Shown one piece after another: positions 34,858 through 44,701 of a stretch of DNA of 64,000 nt (position 1 is its first letter; every line of letters begins with the position of its first letter). The position numbers and the translations under genes are program-made. The notes under the pieces were generated by a model. It made no database searches. It had not been told where the DNA came from and saw nothing but the letters and a program-made list of their open reading frames with translations. The stretch is from Alkaliphilus flagellatus (GTDB lineage Bacteria; Bacillota; Clostridia; Peptostreptococcales; Natronincolaceae), in assembly GCF_018919215.1 (NCBI RefSeq), contig NZ_JAHLQK010000002.1, positions 496,001 to 560,000 on the forward strand, given 5' to 3'.

Positions 34858-36141
34858 CTAGATAAGTTTAACAATATCAAACATACTACTAAGCACAGGC
34901 CAATTTTGTGGTGCTGATAACCCTAAAGCCCAGTAGCTGACACCTCTTAGATTGTATTCATTAACTAAGTTGTATTTAGCTTGGAAGCTTCTAGCATCGT
35001 CATACCAAACAACGTGTTGGCGTCCTGATGTATCAACATAGTTGAAAAATGGGGCTTGAAACAGGGTATCATATTGTATAGTGGCACCGTACCGTGCAGC
35101 CAATTGTAATGCCTCTCTGTAATCCACTAGATTAGCTCTGTCACCTGATACAAATGGTAGGGTCCAGTCAAAGCCATAAAAAGGAATTCCCATCAATATT
35201 TTTTCTCTTGGAATAACCGTAACTGCATAGTCTAAAACCTTTCTTATTTCATTAACAGGTGCTACTGCCATAGGTGGACAAGCTACACATCCCCAATCAT
35301 AGGTCATAATTATTACAAAATCTAATATTTCACCTTGAGCTTTATAATCATGTCCGCCCCACCATTCTCCTGTGGTGATATCATAGGTTTTAGGCACGAG
35401 GGCACTAGATACGGGATAGTTATACTGATGAAAGAAATTAACAGCATTTCTTAAAAAATCATTATATAACTGTCTATCTTCAGGAAATAATCTTTCAAAG
35501 TTAATATTTAGTCCATAATATCCCTTAGTTATCATAATATTAAGTACATTATTAAAAAGTATATTTTGTAATTCCTGACTAATGAAAATTGCATGGGCCA
35601 AAGCTGGATCGAAATTAGCCTCTCCCTCGTTACTAATACTAAGCAAAGGTGCAACGCCATAGTTTTTAGATGTGGTTACAATTGCATCATCATTTAGAGG
35701 CTTTAAGCTACCATCTCTATTTACTACATAGCTTGATGGAGTAATATAGGTTAAATAAGTACCTACTTCATTAACTACACTTGTATCAGCTTCTGGTGTA
35801 TTTGGTACAATATAACCATTTACTTCTATTGATCTACGGCGAATACTTATTGGCGGAATGACTAATATCATACCTGGATAAATTAAATCTGAGCTATTTA
35901 GGTTGTTAAAGCTGGCAATAGCTGCAGGGGGTATACCAAACTTTCTGCCAATGCTGAAAAGGGTATCCCCAGGCTGAACTGAATATAATACTTGATCTGC
36001 GATAATTACTAGAGACTGACCGATTATTAGATTAGGAAGGTTTTCTAACCCATTGTCTTTTATAAGTTGCTCTATACTTATTCCATATAAATTTGCTACA
36101 GACCATATGGTATCCCCCGGTTGTACTATATGAATATACAT
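34858..36141 (-). CDS. LysM - glycoside hydrolase 18 protein (SleL/YaaH-like)
   Basis: 427 residues: two LysM domains (residues about 1-47 and 51-96, each starting with a VQPGDT motif) and a GH18 barrel. This is the layout of SleL/YaaH, the spore cortex-fragment N-acetylglucosaminidase used in germination. No signal peptide is seen, as expected for spore-coat assembly from the mother cell. The catalytic strand reads GLNINFE; the usual DxxDxDxE acids are Asn at two places, only the final Glu kept. The MTYDWG strand is present. Activity may differ from canonical GH18. Confidence 0.87.
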   Translation of the reverse strand: MYIHIVQPGDTIWSVANLYGISIEQLIKDNGLENLPNLIIGQSLVIIADQVLYSVQPGDTLFSIGRKFGIPPAAIASFNNLNSSDLIYPGMILVIPPISIRRRSIEVNGYIVPNTPEADTSVVNEVGTYLTYITPSSYVVNRDGSLKPLNDDAIVTTSKNYGVAPLLSISNEGEANFDPALAHAIFISQELQNILFNNVLNIMITKGYYGLNINFERLFPEDRQLYNDFLRNAVNFFHQYNYPVSSALVPKTYDITTGEWWGGHDYKAQGEILDFVIIMTYDWGCVACPPMAVAPVNEIRKVLDYAVTVIPREKILMGIPFYGFDWTLPFVSGDRANLVDYREALQLAARYGATIQYDTLFQAPFFNYVDTSGRQHVVWYDDARSFQAKYNLVNEYNLRGVSYWALGLSAPQNWPVLSSMFDIVKLI

Positions 36142-36367
36142 ACATCCACTCTCCTTTTTGATATATTAATCAGTATATTCAATAGCATAGCAAGATGCCT
36201 TCATATATGCACAAGAAAATATAAAGTTTATAACCTCTGCTGGTTTTTATTTTTTTATATATTATAAAAAGGAATTATACTGAAAAAATAGAAAGAATAA
36301 TTATATGACGTAGTATTAATAGTGAGAGCTATAATACGAAAATTCTATACTATAAGGAGAAAGTGCT

Positions 36368-36715
36368 ATGGCGAAGAAAAAGCAACAATCGGAAACTGTT
36401 GGATTTATTGAGCTTTATAAAAAAGGGAAGCTTAACTACATTATAAGATATGGAGTTTTAAGCTGGGGAGTAAGTGTTACAATTATTGTTAGAATATTAA
36501 TAGGCTTTGTCAATTATAAGTTAGACTTGCAAAAGGTATTTTCAAGTCTATTTTCTGTAGATACAGTTTATACATTAATAACATTCTCTATATTCGGCGC
36601 CATTTGGGGTAGAATAATGTGGGGATGGTTAGAGAAGGAAGTACAAAGACTTGAGAGCAAAACAGGTAAAAAAAATAGTAACAAAACTATGGATAGTAAA
36701 AATCATAAAAAATAA
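36368..36715 (+). CDS. Small membrane protein of unknown function
   Basis: 115 residues with AAGGAGA before the ATG. Two hydrophobic segments (about residues 29-48 and 66-84) lie between a charged N terminus and a very lysine-rich C terminus, suggesting a two-pass protein with both ends inside. I recognise no family. It lies 100 bases upstream of the methyltransferase gene on the same strand. Confidence 0.75.
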   Translation: MAKKKQQSETVGFIELYKKGKLNYIIRYGVLSWGVSVTIIVRILIGFVNYKLDLQKVFSSLFSVDTVYTLITFSIFGAIWGRIMWGWLEKEVQRLESKTGKKNSNKTMDSKNHKK

Positions 36716-36815
36716 TATAATTTAAAATCGTTGACCAAAAATTTTCCTAATAGTATAATTAGTAGTTAAAAACTTGAGAATAAACTACATAGGAAAAATA
36801 GATAGGAGAGATAAA

Positions 36816-37958
36816 ATGGGAAAGGTTCAATTAATTGCCACGGCAACATTTGGATTAGAGGCTGTAGTAGCTAGGGAAGTAAAAAACTTAGGATATGAAG
36901 ATGTGACCGTAGAAAATGGAAAGGTGATTTTTACAGCAGATGAGTCTGCTATTTGTAGAGCAAACCTTTGGCTTAGGTCGGCAGATCGTGTCTTATTAAA
37001 GGTAGGGGAGTTTAAGGCATTAACCTTCGATGAGTTATTTGAAAAAACAAAGGCACTTCCATGGGGAGATATAATACCTGAGAATGCTATATTCCCTGTT
37101 AATGGAAAGTCTATTAACTCTAAGCTTTCCAGTGTACCAGATTGCCAAGCTATTGTTAAAAAGGCAGTGGTAGAAAAAATGAAGCAAAAATACAAGAAAG
37201 AATGGTTTGAAGAAAGTGGAGCTACATACTCTATTGAAGTAGCACTATTAAAGGATGTGGCTACTTTAACTATCGATACTACTGGAACGGGATTACATAA
37301 AAGAGGATATAGAACCCTATCAAATAAAGCTCCATTAAAGGAAACTTTGGCGGCGGCTCTTATTATGCTAAGTTACTGGAATCCTGACAGAGTACTTATA
37401 GATCCATTCTGTGGTTCCGGTACAATTCCAATAGAGGCAGCTTTAATTGGAAAAAATATTGCTCCAGGTATGAATAGAAACTTTGCTTCTGAGGAATGGG
37501 GAATGGTTTCTAAAGAGTTATGGAGAAATGCGAGAAAAGAAACCCACGACTTAGCTCAGTATGACCGTCCTTTAAGAATATACGGATCGGATGTTGACGG
37601 CGAGGTATTAAGTATAGCTAGATACCATGCTAGAGAAGCTGGTGTAGATGAAGATGTTCATTTCCAAAAACTAGGTGTAGCTGATTTAAGATCTAGATTT
37701 GATTATGGATGTATAATAACTAACCCACCTTACGGAGAGCGTATAGGTGAGAGAGAAGAGGTAGAAGAGCTATATAAAACTATGGGTAAGGTTTTTGGTC
37801 AGATGGATACATGGTCTAAATATGTAATTACTTCTCACGATGGATTTGAACAATTATTTGGTAAAAAGGCAGATAGAAGAAGAAAACTTTATAACGGAAG
37901 ACTTGAGTGCCAATATTATCAATATCAAGGACCGAGACCACCTAGAAGAGAAGAGTAA
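36816..37958 (+). CDS. THUMP-domain class I RNA methyltransferase (RlmL-like)
   Basis: 380 residues. The ATG at 36816 follows AGGAGA; the upstream extension to 36774 lacks a site. The N-terminal ferredoxin-like and THUMP part (to about residue 160) is followed by a methyltransferase domain with DPFCGSGTIPIEAA, GSDVDGE and the catalytic NPPYGER, diagnostic of N2-guanine methylation. It corresponds to the N-terminal module of E. coli RlmL and B. subtilis YpsC, which act on 23S rRNA. Confidence 0.92.
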   Translation: MGKVQLIATATFGLEAVVAREVKNLGYEDVTVENGKVIFTADESAICRANLWLRSADRVLLKVGEFKALTFDELFEKTKALPWGDIIPENAIFPVNGKSINSKLSSVPDCQAIVKKAVVEKMKQKYKKEWFEESGATYSIEVALLKDVATLTIDTTGTGLHKRGYRTLSNKAPLKETLAAALIMLSYWNPDRVLIDPFCGSGTIPIEAALIGKNIAPGMNRNFASEEWGMVSKELWRNARKETHDLAQYDRPLRIYGSDVDGEVLSIARYHAREAGVDEDVHFQKLGVADLRSRFDYGCIITNPPYGERIGEREEVEELYKTMGKVFGQMDTWSKYVITSHDGFEQLFGKKADRRRKLYNGRLECQYYQYQGPRPPRREE

Positions 37959-38100
37959 TACTTACTTTTAGATTATTTAATTTGTTAGATTATTAAAAAA
38001 ATCTTGATTTCTTGACTATGATGATATACAATGGTCTAAACAGAATATTCTAACTATTGAACTACTGCTTGTTTATCTTGATGTCACAAAACATTGCCGT

Positions 38101-38154
38101 AAACAAAGCTCAGTAAATGAAATTTATCATTTATTGGGCTTTGTTTGTTTTTTT
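38101..38154 (+). terminator. Terminator after the RlmL-like gene
   Basis: A 20-bp stem with two wobble pairs (38101-38120 with 38127-38146) ends in a T run. Confidence 0.85.
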
Positions 38155-38242
38155 GGCGATGATGATTTTCTTATAAGAAAGGGGGTCATAGTAATCAATA
38201 TAGTGGTGAAAATAAATGAATATATTAAGGGGGATTAATTGT

Positions 38243-39403
38243 ATGATTACTAGTGGGTTTACTTATTTGTCATTTATTATATTTTTTGCAGGATTAGTAG
38301 TGTGGACTGAGAAAAAGTCAGACAATAAAATTTTTAAATATGTACCTGCAGTTGTAATGATTTATTTTATTGCTATGTTGCTTTCTACTTTTGGTCTATG
38401 GCAAAAAACAGATGATGTAAATATGTATTATTCAGCGGCTAAGAATAACTTATTACCGGCTATGATATTTCTAATGTTGTTAAGATGTGATTTACGAAAA
38501 ATTATAAAACTAGGACCTAAAATGCTATTAGGATTTTTTTCAGCATCAATTAGTATTGGAATAGGATTTATAGTTACTTATATTATTTTTAAAGGAATGT
38601 ACGAGGCAGATACTTGGAAAGCCTTTGCAGCATTAGCTGGCAGTTGGATGGGTGGTACTGGAAATATGGTTGCTGTTCAAGGGGCTTTAAATTTACCAGA
38701 CTCTTCCCTTGGATATACTCTTTTAATGGATTCTATTAACTACGCAGTATGGGTAATGATGTTATTAGCATGTGTACCTTATTCTAAGAAATTTAATAAA
38801 TGGACTAAGTCAAGTTCAGCTATTCTTGATGAGGTAGCAGAAGAATTAGCTAGTACAGATGAAAATACTAGAAAGAATATAGAGTTTGCGGATATGATTT
38901 TACTCTTAGGAACTAGTTTATTTGTCTCTGCAATAGCAATGTTTGTATCAAACAAATTACCAAGTGGAGATTTTCTATCACCTTCAACATGGACAGTTAT
39001 TATAGTTACTGTACTGGGCATTTTATTTGCGATGACTCCCTTATCTAAAGTACCTGGTTCCTCTCAGATTTCTAATGTAATGCTATATATAATAGTAGGC
39101 CTTATTGCTTCTAGAGCTAACTTTGCAGAATTAACCCAAGCGCCTTTATATATTATTTCTGGATTTCTTATTTTAGCAGTACATGCAATTGTATTAGCTT
39201 TAGCTGCTAAATTATTTAAACTAGATTTATTTACTTGTGGAGTTGCAAGTTTAGCTAATATTGGTGGTGTGGCATCAGCACCAATTCTGGCTGCATCCTA
39301 TAGTGAGGCACTTATTCCAATTGGGGTTCTAATGGCCATGATGGGTTATATTATAGGTACCGGTGGAGGTTTGATTGTAGGAAGAATTTTATCGATTTTA
39401 TAG
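38243..39403 (+). CDS. DUF819-family membrane protein (YjcL-like)
   Basis: 386 residues with about ten to twelve hydrophobic segments. AAGGGGGA lies eight bases before the ATG at 38243, which I prefer to the ATG at 38216. Family features are GSWMGGTGNMVAVQGAL and LANIGGVASAPILAASY. DUF819 proteins are uncharacterised transporters. Here one heads a run with a DUF3870 gene and a dipeptide epimerase, so uptake of cell-wall or other dipeptides, or efflux of products, is a working idea. Confidence 0.85.
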   Translation: MITSGFTYLSFIIFFAGLVVWTEKKSDNKIFKYVPAVVMIYFIAMLLSTFGLWQKTDDVNMYYSAAKNNLLPAMIFLMLLRCDLRKIIKLGPKMLLGFFSASISIGIGFIVTYIIFKGMYEADTWKAFAALAGSWMGGTGNMVAVQGALNLPDSSLGYTLLMDSINYAVWVMMLLACVPYSKKFNKWTKSSSAILDEVAEELASTDENTRKNIEFADMILLLGTSLFVSAIAMFVSNKLPSGDFLSPSTWTVIIVTVLGILFAMTPLSKVPGSSQISNVMLYIIVGLIASRANFAELTQAPLYIISGFLILAVHAIVLALAAKLFKLDLFTCGVASLANIGGVASAPILAASYSEALIPIGVLMAMMGYIIGTGGGLIVGRILSIL

Positions 39404-39545
39404 TTAAGCTAAAAGGAAAATCTACAATATATATAGAAATAGATAGCTATCAAAGATAAATAATAATTTCTAGAGAGGCTATAATCCAAATAGTACTTAA
39501 GAATTATTATATATCAATCATATATTAAGTTAAGGAAGTGATTTT

Positions 39546-39872
39546 ATGTATGATAGAAATACAGTATATATTGTAGGAAATGCAAGGACCACCAATGATA
39601 ATGCTATAACTCAAAATTTTAATTCTTTTTTTATTGGATTCGTAGTAGATAGAACTACTGGAAAAATAGTAGATGTAAGTTGTTCTGCAACTATTAGTAC
39701 TACTGAAAAATTCATTGCTAGCCTATTTTTAGGGAAGACCCTTAAATATTTTGATGAAAATTTGGAAGAAGAAATAAAGGATAGATATTTTGGATCTTCC
39801 CAGAAAGCTATTATTGTTGCATATAAAGATGGAATAAAGAAATATAATGAGGCAATATGTAAAAAATCTTAA
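39546..39872 (+). CDS. DUF3870 domain-containing protein
   Basis: 108 residues, covering nearly the whole DUF3870 domain: TVYIVGNARTTNDN, GFVVDRTTGKIVDVSCSATI and RYFGSSQKAIIVAYKDG. Soluble, with one conserved Cys. Function unknown. It lies between the DUF819 transporter and the dipeptide epimerase. A second DUF3870 gene follows an unrelated transporter at 63925. Confidence 0.85.
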   Translation: MYDRNTVYIVGNARTTNDNAITQNFNSFFIGFVVDRTTGKIVDVSCSATISTTEKFIASLFLGKTLKYFDENLEEEIKDRYFGSSQKAIIVAYKDGIKKYNEAICKKS

Positions 39873-39953
39873 AAATATTACTAGTTGAATTTTTCAGGGG
39901 ATAAAGCTCATTAAAATGAGTCAATAGATATATTAGGAAATGGGGGACACAAA

Positions 39954-41039
39954 ATGAAAATAGTAGATATTAAATTAGGCCACATATCAATTCCCTTGAA
40001 AAAGCCTTTTAAAACTGCATTAAGAACTGTAAATAGTGTAGAGGATGTTGTAGTTAAAATAATTACAGATACTGGTCATGTAGGATATGGAGAAGCACCA
40101 CCTACTGGAGTTATTACTGGAGATACTACGGGAGCTATTAAAGGAGCAATAGAAGATCATATTAAAAAGCATATAGTGGGTTTAGACATAGCTAACCTTG
40201 AAGAAATCATGATTAGGCTAGAAAAATCCTTAGTTAAAAACTCTAGTGCTAAGGCAGCTGTGGATATCGCACTATACGACCTGTTTGGACAGCTACATAA
40301 CGCACCTTTGTATAAGCTTTTAGGTGGATATAGAAAAGAAATTATAACTGATATTACAATTAGTGTAAATGATCCAGAAGAGATGGCAAAAGATAGCTTA
40401 GAAGCAGTAAATTTGGGTTACAAAACATTGAAGATAAAGGTTGGAAAGGATGCAAATCTTGATATTAAGAGGATGGAAGCTATACGAAAAGCTGTAGGCT
40501 ATAATATAGACCTGCGAATAGATGCTAACCAAGGTTGGAGGCCTAAGGAGGCTATTTATACTCTAAGGAAGATGGAGGATGCAGGACTTAATATTGAGTT
40601 TGTAGAGCAGCCTGTATTAGCCCATGACTTTGAGGGACTTAAGATGGTAACAGACAACGTATTTATACCCGTATTAGCTGATGAAAGTGTTTTTTCTCCA
40701 AGGGATGCTATTAAAATAATGGAGATGAGGGCTGCAGATCTTGTTAATATTAAATTAATGAAGGCTGGGGGAATACACAATGCCCTCAAAATATGCGCAG
40801 CAGCAGAAACCTATGGAGTAGAGTGTATGATCGGCTGTATGCTAGAAAGTAAAATAAGTGTAACAGCAGCAGTTCACTTAGCGGCAGCAAAGAGTATAAT
40901 TACTAAAATCGATTTAGATGGGCCAGTACTATGTAGCGAAGATCCTGTAGAAGGTGGAGCAATATTTGATGAATATAAAATAACTTTAACCGATGATCCA
41001 GGACTTGGATTTAAGGATGTTCGAGGGGTTAAATATTAA
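39954..41039 (+). CDS. Dipeptide epimerase (enolase superfamily, L-Ala-D/L-Glu type)
   Basis: 361 residues. The catalytic lysine pair is in TLKIKVG; metal ligands are in RIDANQGW, EFVEQPV and LADESVF; the second base is in VNIKLMKAGG. This set marks the muconate-lactonising subgroup and, with GCMLESKISV, the L-Ala-D/L-Glu epimerases, which invert the second residue of a dipeptide during cell-wall peptide degradation. The ldcA homologue at 21635 would act earlier in the same route. Related epimerases act on other dipeptides, so specificity is open. Confidence 0.88.
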   Translation: MKIVDIKLGHISIPLKKPFKTALRTVNSVEDVVVKIITDTGHVGYGEAPPTGVITGDTTGAIKGAIEDHIKKHIVGLDIANLEEIMIRLEKSLVKNSSAKAAVDIALYDLFGQLHNAPLYKLLGGYRKEIITDITISVNDPEEMAKDSLEAVNLGYKTLKIKVGKDANLDIKRMEAIRKAVGYNIDLRIDANQGWRPKEAIYTLRKMEDAGLNIEFVEQPVLAHDFEGLKMVTDNVFIPVLADESVFSPRDAIKIMEMRAADLVNIKLMKAGGIHNALKICAAAETYGVECMIGCMLESKISVTAAVHLAAAKSIITKIDLDGPVLCSEDPVEGGAIFDEYKITLTDDPGLGFKDVRGVKY

Positions 41040-41050
41040 TAGAAGATAGA

Positions 41051-41103
41051 ATGAAGGGGCTGTCTCAAAATGATTAAAAATCATTTTGAGACAGCCCCTT
41101 CAT
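41051..41103. terminator. Long perfect hairpin between convergent genes
   Basis: Arms of 25 bases (41051-41075 and 41079-41103) match perfectly around a three-base loop. There is no strong T run, but the position between convergent genes fits a bidirectional terminator. Confidence 0.75.
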
Positions 41104-41154
41104 ATATGTACCTTTTATGTCACTTTATGTCACTTTGTCGTGCCTGTATAAGTC

Positions 41155-41484
41155 TCAATCATCTAATATACCGCTATTAATATGATCCGTTCCCCAATGA
41201 CTCATTGCATCCAAGATTGGCTTCAATGTTTGACCAAGTTCTGTAAGAGAGTATTCAACTCTTGGTGGAACCTCAGGATAAACTTTTCTTCGAATAAGTC
41301 GATCGGTCTCCATTTGTCGCAGCTGTTGTGTAAGCATCTTCTGACTTATTCCTTTAATTCCCTTGTTAAGTTCGCTAAATCTTTGAGTACCGCTATTCAT
41401 TAGATTTCTAAGAATAAGCACCTTCCATTTGTGCCCAATCAAGTTGACTGTATGCTCAATAGGGCATGATTTATCACATGACAT
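41155..41484 (-). CDS. HxlR-family transcriptional regulator
   Basis: 109 residues: N-terminal SCDKSCPIEHTVNLIGHKWKVLIL with the CP redox cysteine, then GIKGISQKMLTQQLRQMETDRLI and YPEVPPRVEYSLTELG. This is a single HxlR winged helix. Members respond to electrophiles or oxidants and control reductases nearby. The divergent cupin gene at 41665 and the glyoxalase-like gene at 42045 are likely targets. Confidence 0.9.
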   Translation of the reverse strand: MSCDKSCPIEHTVNLIGHKWKVLILRNLMNSGTQRFSELNKGIKGISQKMLTQQLRQMETDRLIRRKVYPEVPPRVEYSLTELGQTLKPILDAMSHWGTDHINSGILDD

Positions 41485-41664
41485 TTTACTATCTCCTTTA
41501 CTTATTATATAATACTTACTTTATAGTTAGTATAGCACTAAATAGTGCCTACTTGCAATAAGAAAGTAAGGGCCTTACAATATAATTAAGTTGTAATAGT
41601 CTAGTTATATTAAATATTGACTACGATTTTTACACAAGATATTTATGAAAGGAGAAATAATTAT

Positions 41665-41979
41665 ATGAATAAAATCAACATAGGGGACATACTTGATTTT
41701 GCATCTGAAAGGAGTGCGCGCAAAGCTATTTTTAAAGAAGGGCAGCTTGACGTGGGACTTCTGCTTTACGGGCCTAGCCAAACGACACCAGATCATAAGC
41801 ATACGGATATTGATGAGGTTTTCTATGTTATTTCTGGTGAAGGAACTATAACAATAAATAACGAAGATTTCATAATAAGTGAAAAAGATATTATTTTATC
41901 TCCCAAGGGAGAAACTCATGGATTTAATAACACCAGCTCATCGAATTGGGTTGTACTCCAAATTAAGATAACCAGTTAA
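41665..41979 (+). CDS. Cupin-domain protein
   Basis: 104 residues from the ATG at 41665, which follows AAGGAG. The single cupin barrel has metal-type motifs TPDHKHTDIDEVFYVISGEG and SPKGETHGFNN. Function not predictable beyond small-molecule binding or metal-dependent chemistry. It is divergent from the HxlR regulator. Confidence 0.85.
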   Translation: MNKINIGDILDFASERSARKAIFKEGQLDVGLLLYGPSQTTPDHKHTDIDEVFYVISGEGTITINNEDFIISEKDIILSPKGETHGFNNTSSSNWVVLQIKITS

Positions 41980-42044
41980 TTCAATATTAACCGTGTAATT
42001 CAAAAAACTTGGAAGTAATTACTTCTAGTATGGAGGTAGATTAA

Positions 42045-42425
42045 ATGTTTAAACGTATAGACCATGTTGCATTTGCTGTAAAGGACAGACAAAAATCAAT
42101 TGATTTTTATGAGAAATATTTCGGCTTTAGGAAATATTTTGAACATGATGTTCCAGGCATGCCAGAAATTGAAAAAGTAGTTTATCTTCAATTGGGAGAT
42201 ACTGTTTTAGAATTTGAGCACTGGACAAAAGAAAAGAAAAATAGTGGATTTCATTTTTGTCTTGTTAGCAATGACTTTGATGCTGATTATCAAAGACTTA
42301 AGAATGCAGGTGTTCCGGTTGTGACCGAACCTCATATTCCCACTCCAAGAGTACCGCAAGAAATTGGTTGGAAAAGAGTAATTTTTAAAGGACCTGATGG
42401 TGAACTTATCGAATTTAGAGGTTAA
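42045..42425 (+). CDS. VOC-family (glyoxalase-like) protein
   Basis: 126 residues with the paired beta-alpha-beta modules of the vicinal-oxygen-chelate fold: IDHVAFAVKDRQKSIDFYEKYF, VVYLQLGDTVLEFEHW, and IFKGPDGELIEFRG, which supply the metal ligands. It may be a lyase or methylmalonyl-CoA epimerase-like protein. GGAGG precedes the ATG. Confidence 0.85.
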   Translation: MFKRIDHVAFAVKDRQKSIDFYEKYFGFRKYFEHDVPGMPEIEKVVYLQLGDTVLEFEHWTKEKKNSGFHFCLVSNDFDADYQRLKNAGVPVVTEPHIPTPRVPQEIGWKRVIFKGPDGELIEFRG

Positions 42426-42519
42426 TTTGTTAGGTATGCATTAGAAAAAGCTAGACTGAAAAATAAGTGGTCCATGGTTTTCATTCCTTTTATTTCAATC
42501 GGAATCTAATTAATTATTT

Positions 42520-42568
42520 AAATAAAAGGGGCTATGTCACAATAAAAAGTGAGATAGTCCCTTATTTT
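42520..42568. terminator. Bidirectional terminator
   Basis: Arms 42520-42540 and 42549-42568 pair with a few mismatches between the VOC gene and the convergent OsmC gene. Confidence 0.75.
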
Positions 42569-42644
42569 ATTTCCATAATAGATTCAATCTTAGTTTTTAT
42601 ATTGGTTAATGATTAATATAAAACCATTTATATTAATAATATTA

Positions 42645-43064
42645 TTATTTTTCAGTACGTATTTCATATGTTATAGGTGAAGCTTTCTCTAGCATAGCAG
42701 TTACTCCGCAGTATTTTTCTTGGGATAAAGATACGGCTTTTTTTAACTTGTCCATAGGAAGGTCTTTCCCCTTAAAAGTAAATACCAAATGAATTGATTT
42801 ATAAATTTTTGGATGTTCCTCAGTTTGATCTGCTTCAGCTGTAATTATTACATCGTCTAATTCTACTCTCATTTTCTTTAATATGGACATAATATCAATT
42901 CCTGTACAACCAATTAATCCTGCTAATAGAAGTGCTTTTGGCCGTGGGCCTAAATCATTTCCACCTATTTCCGGAGATGCATCCGTAATAAGGGTATGAC
43001 CATTTAGTTGCATTTCAAATGCCATATTTTCTTTTAAATTAGCTGTTAATTTTGTTTTACTCAT
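42645..43064 (-). CDS. OsmC-family protein
   Basis: 139 residues. The start at 43064 has GAAGGGAG before it; a TTG at 43082 overlaps that site. The family fold is shown by PKALLLAGLIGCTGIDIMSILKK, holding the first peroxidatic-type Cys, and SLSQEKYCGVTAML with the second. OsmC/Ohr proteins reduce organic hydroperoxides. It is divergent from the sigma-54 activator gene. Confidence 0.88.
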   Translation of the reverse strand: MSKTKLTANLKENMAFEMQLNGHTLITDASPEIGGNDLGPRPKALLLAGLIGCTGIDIMSILKKMRVELDDVIITAEADQTEEHPKIYKSIHLVFTFKGKDLPMDKLKKAVSLSQEKYCGVTAMLEKASPITYEIRTEK

Positions 43065-43251
43065 TAAATTAGCTCCCTTCAATAATCTATATATCCCTTT
43101 TACCCAATAATTATAAAAATATTTATTATAATTTAAAATTATGTAAATAATAAAATATTTAATTTAGTCAATACCTAAAATATGATATAGTATATACAAA
43201 TACATATGCTGGAAATTAGGCACTTTATGCTGAAAAAAGGGCGGTGAGAAT

Positions 43252-44649
43252 TTGAATACTTTATTTTCTAAATTGCAGTTTGAAAAAATATTAGATCATG
43301 TTGGCGAAGGAGTACAAGTGATTGATATTAGCGGGGAAATAGTATTTTGCAATACCTTTGCAGCTCAGCTAGATAATGTGTGTCGTGAAGAGGCAATAGG
43401 AAAGTATATTTTAGATATTTATCCTTCTTTAACGGAAGAAACAAGTACAATATTACAAGTTATTAAAACAAAAGAGCCTATTTTGAATATGCAACAGACC
43501 TTTCTTAACTATAAGGGCCATAAAATTACTACAGTTAATTCATCTATACCTATACTAGATGGCGAAGAAATATTAGGAGTGCTTGAGGTTTCAAGAGATA
43601 TTACTGAGGTTAAGGCATTATCAGAAAAGCTGGTGGACTTACAGGAAAGGTTATATTCTAATACTGGTACTAGTAAAAAAACTAGGGAAAAGGGTATGGC
43701 TAAATATACTACGAAGGATTTAATAGGAAATAGCGAAGTAATGCTAAAGTTAAAGCATAGGATTTTAAAGGCAGGGGAAACTCAGTCCCCCGTAATAGTT
43801 TTTGGAGAAACTGGAACGGGTAAGGAGCTTGTAGTGCAGTCTATACATAATGCTAGCCAAAAAAAGGATAAGCCATTTGTCGCGCAAAACTGTGCTGCTC
43901 TTCCGGCTAGTTTATTAGAAAGTATTTTATTTGGTACAGTCAAAGGAAGCTTTACTGGTGCAGAGGATAGGGCAGGTTTATTTGAACTTGCTAATGGGGG
44001 GACTTTGTTTTTAGATGAAGTTAATTCTATGCCTGTAGAGCTTCAAGCAAAGCTTTTGCGGGTTCTACAGGAGGGATATATTCGAAGAGTAGGGGATATT
44101 CGCACTAGAGATGTAGATGTTAGGGTAATTGCAGCTATGAATATAGATCCTATGGAAGCTGTTGAAAAAGGTAATTTGAGAAAAGACCTATTTTATCGTT
44201 TAAATGTTGTTTCTATCAGAGTACCGCATTTAGCCGAAAGAAAAGAAGATATACAACACCTAGTTAAATTTTTTATCCAAAGATTTAATTACAGATTACA
44301 TAAGCAGGTATTAGGGATTACGGATGAGATTATGGATATTTTTATGAACTACGATTGGCCAGGGAATGTTAGAGAGTTAGAGCATATTATAGAAGGTGCA
44401 ATGAATGTTATGGATGGAAGATTTATAGAAAAGGATGATCTGTCCTACCATTTGTCAATAAATCAATATGACTATCAAATCAAGAATCTAAAAGAAGATT
44501 TAGATTTGAAGGAAAGACTAGAGAAGGTGGAAAAGCAATATATACAAGACGCTTTAACTAACTCTAATGGTAATATTACAAGTGCTGCAAAGAAGCTTGG
44601 AATACCTAGACAAACACTTCAATATAAAAAATTGAAATATAATCTATAA
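43252..44649 (+). CDS. Sigma-54-dependent activator with PAS domain, probable regulator of lysine fermentation
   Basis: 465 residues, TTG start behind GGGCGGTGAG. PAS domain (about residues 1-120), AAA+ domain with Walker A GETGTGKE, loop GSFTGAE, Walker B GGTLFLDEV and arginine-finger segment, then a Fis-type helix-turn-helix (ITSAAKKLGIPRQTLQYK). The contact loop is GSFTGA rather than GAFTGA. A consensus -24/-12 promoter lies 200 bases downstream before kdd, so it very likely activates the lysine operon. The PAS ligand is unknown. Confidence 0.92.
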   Translation: MNTLFSKLQFEKILDHVGEGVQVIDISGEIVFCNTFAAQLDNVCREEAIGKYILDIYPSLTEETSTILQVIKTKEPILNMQQTFLNYKGHKITTVNSSIPILDGEEILGVLEVSRDITEVKALSEKLVDLQERLYSNTGTSKKTREKGMAKYTTKDLIGNSEVMLKLKHRILKAGETQSPVIVFGETGTGKELVVQSIHNASQKKDKPFVAQNCAALPASLLESILFGTVKGSFTGAEDRAGLFELANGGTLFLDEVNSMPVELQAKLLRVLQEGYIRRVGDIRTRDVDVRVIAAMNIDPMEAVEKGNLRKDLFYRLNVVSIRVPHLAERKEDIQHLVKFFIQRFNYRLHKQVLGITDEIMDIFMNYDWPGNVRELEHIIEGAMNVMDGRFIEKDDLSYHLSINQYDYQIKNLKEDLDLKERLEKVEKQYIQDALTNSNGNITSAAKKLGIPRQTLQYKKLKYNL

Positions 44650-44701
44650 TGAAAATTATACTGAAGATGTAATGGTACAAAAATACTAACTACTTTAAAA
44701 T

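Noticed and set aside
41051-41103. 25-bp perfect inverted repeat as a possible MITE or IS remnant
   Set aside because: Loop of three bases and position between convergent genes fit a terminator; there is no internal sequence or target duplication.
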